Shown piece by piece: positions 15,103 through 24,944 of a stretch of DNA of 64,000 bases. The stretch's first letter is position 1. Each line of letters opens with the position of its first letter. Source of the DNA: a virus; the IMG/VR virus record IMGVR_UViG_3300029267_004162, positions 186,001 through 250,000 of that record; one strand, given 5' to 3'. The notes under the pieces are model-generated. The model saw nothing but the letters and a program-made list of their open reading frames with translations. It did no database searches and was not told the origin of the DNA. The position numbers were made by a program, and so were the translations under genes.

Positions 15103-17078
15103 CCTGCGACCAAAGCCCAAAATGGGATTCTGGTAGTCAATGTGGTAATACGAATATGAAAAACCTCATTGGCGTTCATATGAAGAATGGCTTCGCTGGG
15201 TAAAGTCCACCGTCTGTTTTGAACTCTGGCAGCGACTTGGGGGCAAGCGTCGGTAAGGGAAGTCTCCGGGGTACACGTATATTCTGTGGACCCGATACTG
15301 ATTAGAACCTCCACATCAGTAGGACTGCGGAATTCTTGATCAGTGTTCAGAACGATGTATGGAGCGGAACCAACAGATTGAACTATCAATGGACGTGTTT
15401 GGTAAATTCCCCGAATCAGAGAGGTACTCTCTGGATCCCATTCACATCCATTTCCACCCAACATAGGGTTGGTAGTGCAATCGAATAGGATGGTATCTTG
15501 GTCGTTGTGGAATTTCTGTTGCAGTGCAGAGATAATGGGGCGATCATCCTGTAACGATGCAATTCCACTGCCTCGGCTAGTTTTGATTGTGGCCAACCGT
15601 AGACCTGGGGGAGAAACTTCTTCGTTGAAAACGGCGAGGATGGTGTTGATTGAAGGCCCACCTGTCCCAGAAATTGAGTCAACGCGAATCTTAGTTAGGG
15701 TCTTGAAAGTGTTGGTGCCTTCGACATACTGATCGGGGAAGTATCCTACATGACTGGTGGGGGCTTCAGTCCATGCGCTAGAATCATTTAGGATAACCGT
15801 CTCAGATATGTTGGTACCAGAGGCATCAGTACCGGATAAGGTAACAACAACATTGGCAGTAAAGGAATTAGTTTCCGCGATTCCAATTATCAATTTAGAG
15901 GGGAAGGGCAACTCAACGTTGACGGAAATGCCCTCCGGTACTTGAAAATCGGACAACAAAGCAACTTCTGTGGCCAAACTAGGTGTCAGTCGAGTTGTAC
16001 CAGTTGAGTTGACAATGACTCCCATGTCCAAGGGGAAATGGACGAATTCTTTCGTGGAGTGAATCTGTTGAGTCAAATCAACGGCTGCTCCCTCCGAAAT
16101 CACGACTTCTTTCTCGACAGGGGCTAACACTTCAAATTCTGTGGTTGTTCCGGGGATTGGTTTAACTTGACCCGCATACACAGTGGTATATTCGAATATG
16201 ATATTGCTGCCCCCGGCGTGGAAAAACTGAACCTGTTTTTGAGAAGGCGCGAATGCAGAGTATTTTTCCACACCGCTCTCGGAAGTTTCGATGAAAGAGT
16301 TGGGGAAGTAGGACAGAGTGGCTTGTTTGAGGGCACCAACACTTTCGAACTGGGTACTGGGGATAGTATCAGCAACTCGTTTTCCATGAAAATGTCTTTC
16401 CATGTTACCAACTACAATCCCATCACCGGTAATCAAATCCCAGAAACGCAAGTCATTTTTCAGGGTTAGGTCGTTGAAACTAATCGCATGCGGGTTAGAG
16501 GGTGTTTGTTCCCCCGTTCCCAAATCACTGCGGTGGGTGATATCAACCGGTGTAGCCCATCTGCGAATAGAAACTGTGTAAGACCCACTGAATTCAATTG
16601 TCCAAGAATCATCAGAGGCTATGTATGCCAAGACAGCGATTACTTCTTCATTGGTTTCCTGGACATAGGAACCTATCGGAACTGTTTCGATTTCTCCGGT
16701 TCCAACGATCCGAGTTTTTATGATCTCATTGTAATCAGATAGCTGATCGTCCTGCTCTTCTTCAACAAATTTTGCTACCAGAAAATGATCGGCTTTGGTG
16801 CTGGGGAATGTGACCTCGGTAGTCTCAAATGAATGGAGGTTACCATTCTCAAACAGAACAGTCCCCGAGTGAACGATGACTCCCGTTAAAGACGGATTGG
16901 GTTCAACATAGAAGGGGCTTTCCAATTGAGGGACACTAGGATTATCCGGATCGATGATTCCAGGAGTAGAGAACTCGGTGGTCCGATTGATTAATTCCCC
17001 CTCGATAGAAGATTGGAGAAAATGAATCAAGTCAGAAGTGACTCTGATCCCGACTTTTTGACAATTGATTCTATCCAC
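15099..17078 (-). CDS. large virion protein, probable baseplate or tail-fibre component
   Basis: 659 residues, overwhelmingly beta strand, no signal peptide. The SDLGTGEQTPSNPHAISFNDL segment near residue 183 is a pattern I know from phage baseplate or tail-fibre proteins that follow a DUF4815-like plan. The central part (about 330-510) looks like repeated beta-sandwich domains. Together with the 323-residue and 287-residue products it forms a structural module away from the tail sheath gene. Exact place in the particle cannot be told. Confidence 0.6.
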   Translation of the reverse strand: MDRINCQKVGIRVTSDLIHFLQSSIEGELINRTTEFSTPGIIDPDNPSVPQLESPFYVEPNPSLTGVIVHSGTVLFENGNLHSFETTEVTFPSTKADHFLVAKFVEEEQDDQLSDYNEIIKTRIVGTGEIETVPIGSYVQETNEEVIAVLAYIASDDSWTIEFSGSYTVSIRRWATPVDITHRSDLGTGEQTPSNPHAISFNDLTLKNDLRFWDLITGDGIVVGNMERHFHGKRVADTIPSTQFESVGALKQATLSYFPNSFIETSESGVEKYSAFAPSQKQVQFFHAGGSNIIFEYTTVYAGQVKPIPGTTTEFEVLAPVEKEVVISEGAAVDLTQQIHSTKEFVHFPLDMGVIVNSTGTTRLTPSLATEVALLSDFQVPEGISVNVELPFPSKLIIGIAETNSFTANVVVTLSGTDASGTNISETVILNDSSAWTEAPTSHVGYFPDQYVEGTNTFKTLTKIRVDSISGTGGPSINTILAVFNEEVSPPGLRLATIKTSRGSGIASLQDDRPIISALQQKFHNDQDTILFDCTTNPMLGGNGCEWDPESTSLIRGIYQTRPLIVQSVGSAPYIVLNTDQEFRSPTDVEVLISIGSTEYTCTPETSLTDACPQVAARVQNRRWTLPSEAILHMNANEVFHIRITTLTTRIPFWALVAG

Positions 17079-17089
17079 AATAAATCTGC

Positions 17090-17356
17090 CTATGTGAGTT
17101 TGTCCGACATATCATAAATCCGAATATCAGAGACAGCGAAATCGATAGCATCTCCGACGATGTCCAGGTTTTCTCTAGTTACCCAATCGGAAAACTTGTG
17201 TTGTGTGTGGGCAATTTCATATCGAATGGTAGCACAAATGGGGTATCGTTTGGCTATCGCTTCGAGGATTATGCGTTTTGCATTTCTTTTTCCGCCTGCA
17301 TCACAATAGAAAAGCCACCTGCACCCATCGTTTTCTGAGCAGTATCGTTTATGCAA
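17090..17356 (-). CDS. hypothetical 88-residue protein
   Basis: Starts at TTG behind GGAAG, overlapping the end of the upstream virion gene by eight bases. Contains four cysteines and a basic N-terminus; ends in SDIRIYDMSDKLT. No family recognised. Location suggests a minor structural or assembly role. Confidence 0.55.
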   Translation of the reverse strand: MHKRYCSENDGCRWLFYCDAGGKRNAKRIILEAIAKRYPICATIRYEIAHTQHKFSDWVTRENLDIVGDAIDFAVSDIRIYDMSDKLT

Positions 17357-18320
17357 TTTCTACTTCCAGTTGAGCAGGCTCGAAGTTTTCATATACCGCT
17401 TGCAACAAAATACGTCCTGGAATCCTGCCTCTCCCCTCATATGTGAAGGTGCCTATTTTACGGAGTTGTAAAATTTTGGGGTCTGAGGAGGTTACACTCA
17501 AAGGTATGGCATCTTGTCGGCCCGTTAAAACGAACTGGTGTTTGGTGCCAGTCAGAATAGACTGTGGGCCTGACCACATTGGGTTCCCGTCTAGCCCGAA
17601 TTCGACAGGGACTTCGGTTATGGGGGCTTCACCCAGATTGACATAATCAACTTGTTCGAAGAATAATTCCAGTGTTCTCTCTCCCCAATGAATCTGAGAG
17701 AAGGATGCGCGAACTTCCTCTCGACGATTGATAATGTCGCTGGGTTGAGTCATCTTGGGGAAACACAACTGCCAATTTTGTTGCGGGCTCAGGATTCTTC
17801 CCCCAAAGATCGCGGGGATGTATTTGGTGATTATGTTATCTGCTAGGTGGCCCAGATCTGCCATCACTGATCCGGAATGGGCTGTAGTGAACAGGATGCA
17901 ATTGACCTTATAGGCACTACGAAAAGCCACCTGAGCCCTTTGGACTATGTGCCGGTTTCTTTCAAAACCAGTATTGAGATCCGGCTGTAACACAGGAATC
18001 CCCAGCACAAACTGAATAGCCGGGGTGATCTTCTCTATTTCCTGGTTGTGAACTCGGAATTGAATCTTGACTTCCCCCATGTTTTCATCTGCATCCGTAG
18101 CGTAATTTGCTAGGTTGGGATTGGCTTTGATGAAAGTTCGGTGTTTCCCAGATTTAGACAGGAATTCCCCGAACAGTTCCTCTAAGATAATCTTGAGGGT
18201 TGCTAGGGGTTTGCTCTGTCGAGGGGTATCTGCAACCAGTGCTTCAGTTTTACTCCGGGGAGTGTCGGAGAAAGGGATTTTGAATCTGGCAAGGTTGTAC
18301 GGTGTTGCGTGACTAGCCAT
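17349..18320 (-). CDS. putative virion protein, 323 residues
   Basis: The product has a disordered N-terminus, a middle alpha/beta part and a C-terminal Ig-like beta domain (about 245-323: SVTSSDPKILQL, then GRIPGRILLQAVYE). Such an architecture is frequent in tail or neck proteins of large phages. It overlaps the deaminase stop by eight bases. No family name can be given. Confidence 0.55.
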   Translation of the reverse strand: MASHATPYNLARFKIPFSDTPRSKTEALVADTPRQSKPLATLKIILEELFGEFLSKSGKHRTFIKANPNLANYATDADENMGEVKIQFRVHNQEIEKITPAIQFVLGIPVLQPDLNTGFERNRHIVQRAQVAFRSAYKVNCILFTTAHSGSVMADLGHLADNIITKYIPAIFGGRILSPQQNWQLCFPKMTQPSDIINRREEVRASFSQIHWGERTLELFFEQVDYVNLGEAPITEVPVEFGLDGNPMWSGPQSILTGTKHQFVLTGRQDAIPLSVTSSDPKILQLRKIGTFTYEGRGRIPGRILLQAVYENFEPAQLEVEIA

Positions 18321-18951
18321 TCGTCGTGCTCTCGTTCGTTGGGTCAGGCCCCGACCATCCAGCGGTCGGCGTTAAGCCAACCCTAAACTCATGGAGGTTC
18401 TGTTCTAAAGCATGATCGCCTTCAATTCGATTTGCGTAATACAGCATGCAGGATGCGAAAAGTTCCAAAGGATTCCCCTCGTACGCAACGATGGACAAAT
18501 CCTCATGACCCTTAAGCATGAGTTGCACGGCCCATTCTGAATCACAGTCCCCCTGGCTGTATTCGTTTTGTCTGCCAAAGTAGCTCCCCTGTTTTCCATA
18601 GACGATTTTGGCCACGCCATATTGTAGAAGCTGAGCGAAACAACGGTGACAGGGGAATCCGGTCACATAGATAGTCGAACCTTCCAGATTGGACCCGTTG
18701 GCATTAGCAAAAGCGTTTTCTTCTGAATGGGTAGAGAAGTAGTATTTGTCCGGCCTCTTATCCCAAGGAATAAGATCATCTCGGCAACCTCGGGGTGCTC
18801 CATTATAGCCAAGGGTCAAGATACGATTTTTCTGATCAACGAACACACACCCGTGTTTCGTATCTGGGTCGGGAGACCGCATGGCCACCAAAAAAGCCAT
18901 CGTCATGAAATAATCGTCCCATCCAGGCTTGTCCGTGAATTTCTTATTCAT
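18313..18951 (-). CDS. dCMP deaminase family protein
   Basis: 212 residues with the zinc site HSEE (H75, catalytic E77) and PCHRC (C101, C104) of the cytidine/deoxycytidylate deaminase family, and the KHGCVFVD strand before it. It would convert dCMP to dUMP, feeding dTMP synthesis; no thymidylate synthase is visible in this window. ATGA overlap with the upstream gene. The C-terminal 60 residues are longer than in minimal dCMP deaminases. Confidence 0.88.
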   Translation of the reverse strand: MNKKFTDKPGWDDYFMTMAFLVAMRSPDPDTKHGCVFVDQKNRILTLGYNGAPRGCRDDLIPWDKRPDKYYFSTHSEENAFANANGSNLEGSTIYVTGFPCHRCFAQLLQYGVAKIVYGKQGSYFGRQNEYSQGDCDSEWAVQLMLKGHEDLSIVAYEGNPLELFASCMLYYANRIEGDHALEQNLHEFRVGLTPTAGWSGPDPTNESTTNG

Positions 18952-19274
18952 TGCGCAATTATCCTCTTGATCAACCTTGGTACTTCTTTTCGGGCGAAGA
19001 CTACCAGTTTGTGAGAATCAACATGGAGAGATAGAAACACGTCCAGGCAAAGAAGCAACCAGATCAGGCTTTCCTCTATTCGCCACCCTCTTCGAAATGC
19101 TCTATAGCAAGAGATTGTTTGCGTTTCCGTGGGAAAGGCTTTGAAATTGGCCTTGAAGTGTTCCGTAAACTCTTGTAAATCTTGGCTTCCGATACTGTGA
19201 TAGTAAGATTGTACACACCCCATCATCGGATTAGGTGATGTCGGTAGCGAAATCCTTGCTCTTGTCATTACCAT
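18948..19274 (-). CDS. hypothetical 108-residue protein
   Basis: Unknown protein, partly helical with a hydrophobic stretch near residues 66-82 (SLIWLLLCLDVFLSLHV). ATG start with a weak Shine-Dalgarno; an internal ATG two codons later is possible. Overlaps the deaminase by ATGA. Confidence 0.58.
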   Translation of the reverse strand: MVMTRARISLPTSPNPMMGCVQSYYHSIGSQDLQEFTEHFKANFKAFPTETQTISCYRAFRRGWRIEESLIWLLLCLDVFLSLHVDSHKLVVFARKEVPRLIKRIIAQ

Positions 19275-19297
19275 TTAGTTTGAGAAAGCACCCATTT

Positions 19298-19807
19298 CTA
19301 TTTACCTGCACGAATTGATGACCCAATGACCCTAAGATTCTCTTGTTGAACTTGAACTGCTTGTCTACTAGAAGTGAGGTCTTTTGATATCCTCTCGATC
19401 ATTTCATACACCCCCCGCATTCTTTCCAAGAGAGTAAGGGGTTCTTTTAAAATACCCCACAAAGCGGCTTCTCTCGTTTCATTGTTCCGAAACTTAGTAA
19501 ACGCTTCTTTGTCATAGATGTATGTTTTGGCGCGTTGGCAAAGAATGTTTATTTCCGTATAAGCGATGGTTAGCCGGGAGTATACCAATCCAAGTCGAGA
19601 CAATCTAGCGGCCCATTCTTGGATGGTTTGGTTGGCCCGGCGAATGGATTTCTTATTGGGGTCTAAAAGAGGAACGTCGATTTGACCATATCTAAGAATT
19701 TCACGTTGAATTTCTTCTATGTCAATTTTCTTAGATACACGTTCAACCCGTCCTATAATATTGGCGATCCGGGGGTCCACTCGAATAGAGTTTAGGGCAT
19801 CTTGCAA
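19298..19807 (-). CDS. hypothetical helical protein, first gene of leftward block
   Basis: 169 residues, helical and probably coiled coil (long Arg/Glu/Leu heptad-like stretches near 20-70 and 120-165). TTG start behind AAGGAG. No family recognised. It is the first gene read leftwards from the divergent control region, so it may be expressed early. Confidence 0.65.
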   Translation of the reverse strand: MQDALNSIRVDPRIANIIGRVERVSKKIDIEEIQREILRYGQIDVPLLDPNKKSIRRANQTIQEWAARLSRLGLVYSRLTIAYTEINILCQRAKTYIYDKEAFTKFRNNETREAALWGILKEPLTLLERMRGVYEMIERISKDLTSSRQAVQVQQENLRVIGSSIRAGK

Positions 19808-19829
19808 GAGGGGCTCCTTATCTGCTGGT

Positions 19830-19840
19830 TTTATAACGAA
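19830..19840 (-). promoter_or_regulatory. TTCGTTATAAA motif at head of leftward block
   Basis: Leftward reading gives TTCGTTATAAA, 23 bases before the first leftward gene; the same string precedes nrdJ. It contains a -10-like TTATAA but no paired -35 box. Candidate phage-specific leftward promoter. Confidence 0.4.
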
Positions 19841-19930
19841 TGACTGCCTAACCCCATTTTGTCTAGTCTAACTAGTTTCTGTTGGGTTTTTGTTAGGTAA
19901 TAGGGGCTCTCCTTGACTTCTCAGGAGGTC

Positions 19931-19959
19931 TTGACAAACTGGCTGTTCTCTGCTATAGT
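19931..19959 (+). promoter_or_regulatory. sigma-70 promoter P1 (rightward)
   Basis: TTGACA at 19931-19936, a 17-base spacer, and TATAGT at 19954-19959. A palindrome GGGTTGAACCC lies at 19972-19982, just past the expected start of transcription, where a repressor could bind. It points into the rightward replication block. Confidence 0.75.
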
Positions 19960-19994
19960 AGATAATAGAGAGGGTTGAACCCCCATCTTGCGTA

Positions 19995-20023
19995 TTGACA
20001 AAACAACCCCGCCATGATATAAT
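19995..20023 (+). promoter_or_regulatory. sigma-70 promoter P2 (rightward, full consensus)
   Basis: TTGACA at 19995-20000, exactly 17 bases, TATAAT at 20018-20023, then AGGAGGT at 20031 and ATG at 20043. This is a perfect consensus host promoter in tandem with P1, so the rightward block is likely transcribed strongly by unmodified host polymerase, as expected of early genes. The very short leader (about 13 bases) is notable. Confidence 0.9.
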
Positions 20024-20042
20024 GGGAATAAGGAGGTAGGAA

Positions 20043-20402
20043 ATGGCAAAACCGATACGAAAGCGAAAGCAGCCCGCCCCGCGTGGGACATCATCAGAAT
20101 TGTTACACATCTTGACACTCGTAGAAGCGCTGTCTAACACGGATCTTCGTCAATTACCAGAACTGGCGAACGGAGTCGTCAGAGAACAAATGGTCAACCG
20201 CTCTAAGGAATTGACCAGCTTTATACACCGCAAAGTGAAATGTCACTTCGAGGGTCGTAAAGAACTACTCGACGCGGAATTGATAGCGGTGGATTCCGAA
20301 ACCGGGCGAGTGTTGGTGGCGTTTGACGAAGACAAAGCTACTGTTGGTTCTGAAGACGATGTGTACAAGGTTCCTTCCACATGGATAGAAACCGTTTTTT
20401 AA
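20043..20402 (+). CDS. hypothetical 119-residue protein, first rightward gene
   Basis: Basic N-terminus (KPIRKRKQPAPRG), helical middle and a small beta domain at the C-terminus (about 68-119: ELIAVDSETGRVLVAFDED). Unknown family. Directly downstream of the consensus promoter and two genes ahead of the MoxR/VWA pair. Could be an early regulator; not shown by the sequence. Confidence 0.75.
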   Translation: MAKPIRKRKQPAPRGTSSELLHILTLVEALSNTDLRQLPELANGVVREQMVNRSKELTSFIHRKVKCHFEGRKELLDAELIAVDSETGRVLVAFDEDKATVGSEDDVYKVPSTWIETVF

Positions 20403-20415
20403 GGGAGGATTCGAG

Positions 20416-21681
20416 GTGGCAAAGAAAGTTACTATCCAAAGTATTCTTCCATCAATCTCCAAATGGATGCGCCAGGAGTATAACGTCTTGTTTCGGGGAG
20501 ACCATGGGGTAGGCAAGACATCCGTGATACTAGAAGCCGCGAGAGAAGTAGGTTTGCGGCTGAAGTATTACTCCGTTCCCACCATGGACCCCCAAACACA
20601 ATTCATAGGGATACCCTATCCTGAAGAAGTGCCCGAGGAGCAAATTCTGCTCGCCTCCGCCATCAAAGCACTGGAGAAGATCAAAACCAAACACACCTCG
20701 TTCACACATTTGGCCAAGGCGCTGGGCTTAGTGAAAGGCACCCGTCAATTGCGGTTCATTCGTCCCCATGATGTGGACGATGCAGAGATTATCTTCTTTG
20801 ATGAAATCGGGCGTGGTCACCCCCGGATTCTGAACGCCATGTTTGAGTTAATCCAGTTCGGCTCTCTGAATGGGGAGAAACTTCCTAACTTGAAGATGAT
20901 TTGGGCAGCCGGGAACTTTGGTCGAGATTATGACTCGGTTGAATTGGACCCGGCGTTGGAAGATAGGTTTCATATCCAGATTCAACTAGAAGCCAACCCT
21001 GATCGAAAGTGGATGACCGAAGTCGCTGGGATTACCCCAGAAATCTCTCAGGCTTTGGTTGAATGGTGGCGAACGCTTGCCCCTGATGCTAAACGCCTAG
21101 TCTCACCCCGGCGATTGGAATACATAGGTCGGCAGTATATGCAGGGCGTTCCCCCAGATCAAGCTCTTCCGCCAAATAGAGTACCAGTCGCAGCCCTGGA
21201 TGAATTGCTGAAACAGATTTCTATCGTCCCGAGGGTCGTTCAGGCGTTAGCAACTCCAGCGGGATTCGGGGAGTTGCAGGCTGAGTTTCTAGACCAAGTA
21301 AAGGCCATGAAGCTTCGTAACCAAATTGAGGCTATGAAACCTAAGGATCGCAAACCGATTCTGGATGCGCTAGCTGTTTTGCCCAGTGAAGTGCTCTCTG
21401 GGATCATCAGGACTAATTCGGAGATCAAAACAGAGGTAGGAGAAAACATCGCCGATCTGCCTAATCTGCAACAAGCCCTAGACAAAACCGGAGATTTGGC
21501 GGGCATCACTAGTTCCATAACTGCCGATTACTCGGGTTTAATCACTGAGCCTTCCTGGTATTATGTCAGTCCAGGAGAGCGACACGGGGGTAAATTTGGT
21601 TGGAAAAACGGGGACACTGTCGTTCGGGATAAAGAAGAATGGAGGGCGAACAGTGGCTCCGCAATTGCTAAACCAATTTGA
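20416..21681 (+). CDS. MoxR-type AAA+ ATPase
   Basis: 421 residues. Walker A GDHGVGKTS at 28-36, Walker B IIFFDEIGRG near 122-131, sensor region AAGNF and an arginine-rich lid after ALEDRFHI. These are the features of MoxR-family AAA+ chaperones, which act in pairs with VWA-domain proteins to remodel targets in a metal-dependent way. GTG start behind GGGAGG. The next gene, which overlaps it by 29 bases, is exactly such a partner, so they very likely form one machine. Confidence 0.88.
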   Translation: MAKKVTIQSILPSISKWMRQEYNVLFRGDHGVGKTSVILEAAREVGLRLKYYSVPTMDPQTQFIGIPYPEEVPEEQILLASAIKALEKIKTKHTSFTHLAKALGLVKGTRQLRFIRPHDVDDAEIIFFDEIGRGHPRILNAMFELIQFGSLNGEKLPNLKMIWAAGNFGRDYDSVELDPALEDRFHIQIQLEANPDRKWMTEVAGITPEISQALVEWWRTLAPDAKRLVSPRRLEYIGRQYMQGVPPDQALPPNRVPVAALDELLKQISIVPRVVQALATPAGFGELQAEFLDQVKAMKLRNQIEAMKPKDRKPILDALAVLPSEVLSGIIRTNSEIKTEVGENIADLPNLQQALDKTGDLAGITSSITADYSGLITEPSWYYVSPGERHGGKFGWKNGDTVVRDKEEWRANSGSAIAKPI

Positions 21682-22918
21682 GCTGACCGAGAAATGGAAT
21701 CGCGTAGTCGATATCATTGATTGTTCACACGCACTGGCGTGGTCATCTCACCTCTACCGGATAGGGACTCCTTTGTGGACGACGTTAACCGAGACGGCCG
21801 CAGTGTCTCACAGTCCCAAACAAGGGCTGCAATTCATCTTTAACCCGCAATTCATGTCTGGTCTCACTGATGTTCAGATAGCGTTCGTTGCCCTGCATGA
21901 GGCGTGTCACATTATGTTGGGGCATTGCCACAAGGTAAACTGGATTCGAGACCACCACAGATGGAACATAGCTTGTGATATCGTGATTAACGAAATGCTG
22001 CTTCGCATGCCAACGTTTGGTGACGAGGGCAGGTCGTTGCAATCAGCATCTTTCAGGCCCCAGCTTTTGGCTAATAATGGTCTACCCCCTGGCGATTATA
22101 CCGCCGAGCAGGTGTATGGGCTTCTTGGGGAGACCAATTTATCCAAAAAGAACACGTTGGACGATCACAAGTTCGGGGAAGATTCTGCTGGTGCGATTGG
22201 AGAAGCTATCGACAAACTGTTGGAGGATCCAACTTTTCGCAATCAGGTTGACGAATTTTTGAGGGCCGGTAACACGTCATTGGGAAACGAGTTTCTTGTT
22301 CCTAGCAAGGCGCAGAATCTTGACAAGGAAAAATACCCTGTAGAGCAGTGGTTCAAGGACGCCGTTAGGACAGTAATGGGGGAAAGAACAAACGAGGTGT
22401 GGGGGCCAATGAATCCCAGGATAGCCGCATTTTGGCCGGATACTTATCTACCTGTTGAGGCTGTAAGTTCGGGTCTTAAATACAGACTCCGAGTGTACAT
22501 GGACACCAGTGGATCGATTGTCTCGGCCCGGTACCGGGGTGGGTATGATTTGTTGGAAAGGTTCAGTTTAGTTTTGGAAACTGTCCCCACCAACCACTTC
22601 GAAATGGAAGTATTCACGTTTGACACAGGGTGGAAGGTAGATCGCCCCTCTATGGGGGTTTATCCGCTTACGAAAGACCGTAACGGAAAATTTGTTTTCC
22701 GGGGCGGGGGAGGCACCTGTTTCAAACAATTAGAAAGACACTGCTTGTCTGGACTTCGTTATCCAGATTGCATAATGGTTTTAACAGATGGTATGGGTTC
22801 TCCAGTCGAGGTGAAATACCCAAATCGGTGGGTATGGCTTCTAACCAGAAAACCGTACCTTCAGTTGCCTGGGAAAGTTATTAATTTGCCTGTGCCTAAG
22901 CCGAGGCAGAGGCGATGA
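21653..22918 (+). CDS. DUF2201-like metallopeptidase plus VWA-like domain, MoxR partner
   Basis: 421 residues from the GTG at 21653 (GGAGGG upstream). The N-terminal half holds HEACH at 82-86, a zinc-peptidase HExxH motif as in DUF2201 proteins. The C-terminal half carries MDTSGS (about residue 285), the metal-ion-dependent adhesion site of a VWA-like domain. The fusion is the standard partner of MoxR ATPases in bacteria. Here it may mature a virion or replication protein or attack a host complex. An in-frame extension to 21563 lies inside the ATPase gene and is not favoured. Confidence 0.85.
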   Translation: MAPQLLNQFELTEKWNRVVDIIDCSHALAWSSHLYRIGTPLWTTLTETAAVSHSPKQGLQFIFNPQFMSGLTDVQIAFVALHEACHIMLGHCHKVNWIRDHHRWNIACDIVINEMLLRMPTFGDEGRSLQSASFRPQLLANNGLPPGDYTAEQVYGLLGETNLSKKNTLDDHKFGEDSAGAIGEAIDKLLEDPTFRNQVDEFLRAGNTSLGNEFLVPSKAQNLDKEKYPVEQWFKDAVRTVMGERTNEVWGPMNPRIAAFWPDTYLPVEAVSSGLKYRLRVYMDTSGSIVSARYRGGYDLLERFSLVLETVPTNHFEMEVFTFDTGWKVDRPSMGVYPLTKDRNGKFVFRGGGGTCFKQLERHCLSGLRYPDCIMVLTDGMGSPVEVKYPNRWVWLLTRKPYLQLPGKVINLPVPKPRQRR

Positions 22919-22955
22919 TTGTGGTTGGTTCGTTTATTCTTATATGGAGAGTATC

Positions 22956-23615
<660 letters not shown>

Positions 23616-23632
23616 TTACTGGGAGAGGAACT

Positions 23633-23848
23633 ATGAAGGCCGGTACACCCCCAGAACGGGTGGCGGCGGAGGGCATTACTCTTTGTAAGAGTGTTAGGTG
23701 TCCCCTTCGTCAAAAATGTGACAGGTGGTCTGCGGGAGAGTTCCAGGAGCGAGAATGTACTTTCTACGTTCGTGATCCCTGCAATCTTCAGACCGGAAAA
23801 TGTACTTTTTTTCTCGCGCGGGTGTCTCGCAAGGCGGAGGAGGTGTAA
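23633..23848 (+). CDS. Cys-rich small protein (zinc finger-like)
   Basis: 71 residues with seven cysteines, including SVRCPLRQKC, ECTFYVRDPC and GKCTF. The spacing suits one or two zinc sites. ATG behind GAGAGG. Lies between the acidic-tail protein and the sliding clamp, so a nucleic-acid role is likely but not shown. No family recognised. Confidence 0.7.
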   Translation: MKAGTPPERVAAEGITLCKSVRCPLRQKCDRWSAGEFQERECTFYVRDPCNLQTGKCTFFLARVSRKAEEV

Positions 23849-23849
23849 A

Positions 23850-24944
23850 TTGCATGTCGCCCTGTCAGTAGCAGAATTGGCTCCTGTACTCCAGGTGTTG
23901 GTTAAATTTTCATCATCACGTCATCAGTTAATTGATATCAAGGCCAATTCAGGCATAACCACTATTGGCTGTGCGGATGGTGATTTTGCTACTTCGTTTC
24001 AGACGGATAAGTCGTTTATCCGCAACGAAGGGCAAGCGGCTGTTTCTTTTGACTCCTTTTACAAGATTATTGGGAGTTTACCCCGGGGTGGCGTGGTGGA
24101 CCTTCACACGTTTGCTGATGTAATGGAGGTCCGGTCGAATGGCGTTGTGTTTACACTCCTTAAAGATGATTGTCCTGGTTCCTTCCCTCCAGAAACGGGC
24201 ACTCACCCTTCTCTTAGGATACAAGGGGCCGTGCTTCGACACATGGTCCAACAGGTCATATACGCCGCCGGTTCCGTGTGTTACCAAGGGCACCCACTTT
24301 GGGGAATACTCTGGCAACAGGAGTCCGAGCAGTTACAACTGGTCGCGACGGACACCAAACGCATAGCTCTGGCTTCTGGTACCCCCGTTGAGGGAAAGAA
24401 GTTGTCGGCTATCGTGCCTAAAAGGATCCTCGAAGTCTTCAGCGATATCGAAGGAGACGAGATCGCGGACGTTTTCTTTTATAAGGCGGGAGTTTCTATT
24501 CGGGTAGGGCCATATGAGTTCTCATCCCGTTTACTCCTGGGAGATTTCCCTGATTGGCAATCCAAGATTCCGGTGGGGAAAGCAAAAACTTATGCTACTT
24601 TTGATCGACTCCCCCTGTTGGAATCGTTGGTGTCTTTTAAGGCGGTGGGAGTAGACAATGGCGTTTTCGATTTTCGGGAAAACGGGACGACCATCGCGGG
24701 TGTTCTTATATCTGGTCCTGTTTCTGACTTCTGCCCTGTTTCTACAGAGACGCCTGTTCACTTAGCGGGTGACGCTGTTGAAATCCTTCTGAACGTCAAA
24801 TATCTTCGGGAGTTTGTTCAAGCCTTGGATGCTCCTAAAGTCGTGATTGGTTTGAGTGGTCCCAACAAGCCTATCACTGTTGGAAGTAATTTGATCGATA
24901 TTATGGGAGTAATTGCTTCCTGCAATGCGGGTGAAGACGAATGA
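23850..24944 (+). CDS. DNA polymerase sliding clamp (beta, DnaN-like)
   Basis: 364 residues from a TTG start behind GGAGGTGTAAA, the usual length of bacterial DnaN. Family marks include ATDTKRIALASG, the FPDW motif in domain 2/3 and the C-terminal LIDIMGVIAS strand. It would form the ring that tethers the phage polymerase (29.4 kb). A phage with its own bacterial-type beta clamp rather than a T4-type clamp is notable. ATGA overlap with queD. Confidence 0.85.
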   Translation: MHVALSVAELAPVLQVLVKFSSSRHQLIDIKANSGITTIGCADGDFATSFQTDKSFIRNEGQAAVSFDSFYKIIGSLPRGGVVDLHTFADVMEVRSNGVVFTLLKDDCPGSFPPETGTHPSLRIQGAVLRHMVQQVIYAAGSVCYQGHPLWGILWQQESEQLQLVATDTKRIALASGTPVEGKKLSAIVPKRILEVFSDIEGDEIADVFFYKAGVSIRVGPYEFSSRLLLGDFPDWQSKIPVGKAKTYATFDRLPLLESLVSFKAVGVDNGVFDFRENGTTIAGVLISGPVSDFCPVSTETPVHLAGDAVEILLNVKYLREFVQALDAPKVVIGLSGPNKPITVGSNLIDIMGVIASCNAGEDE

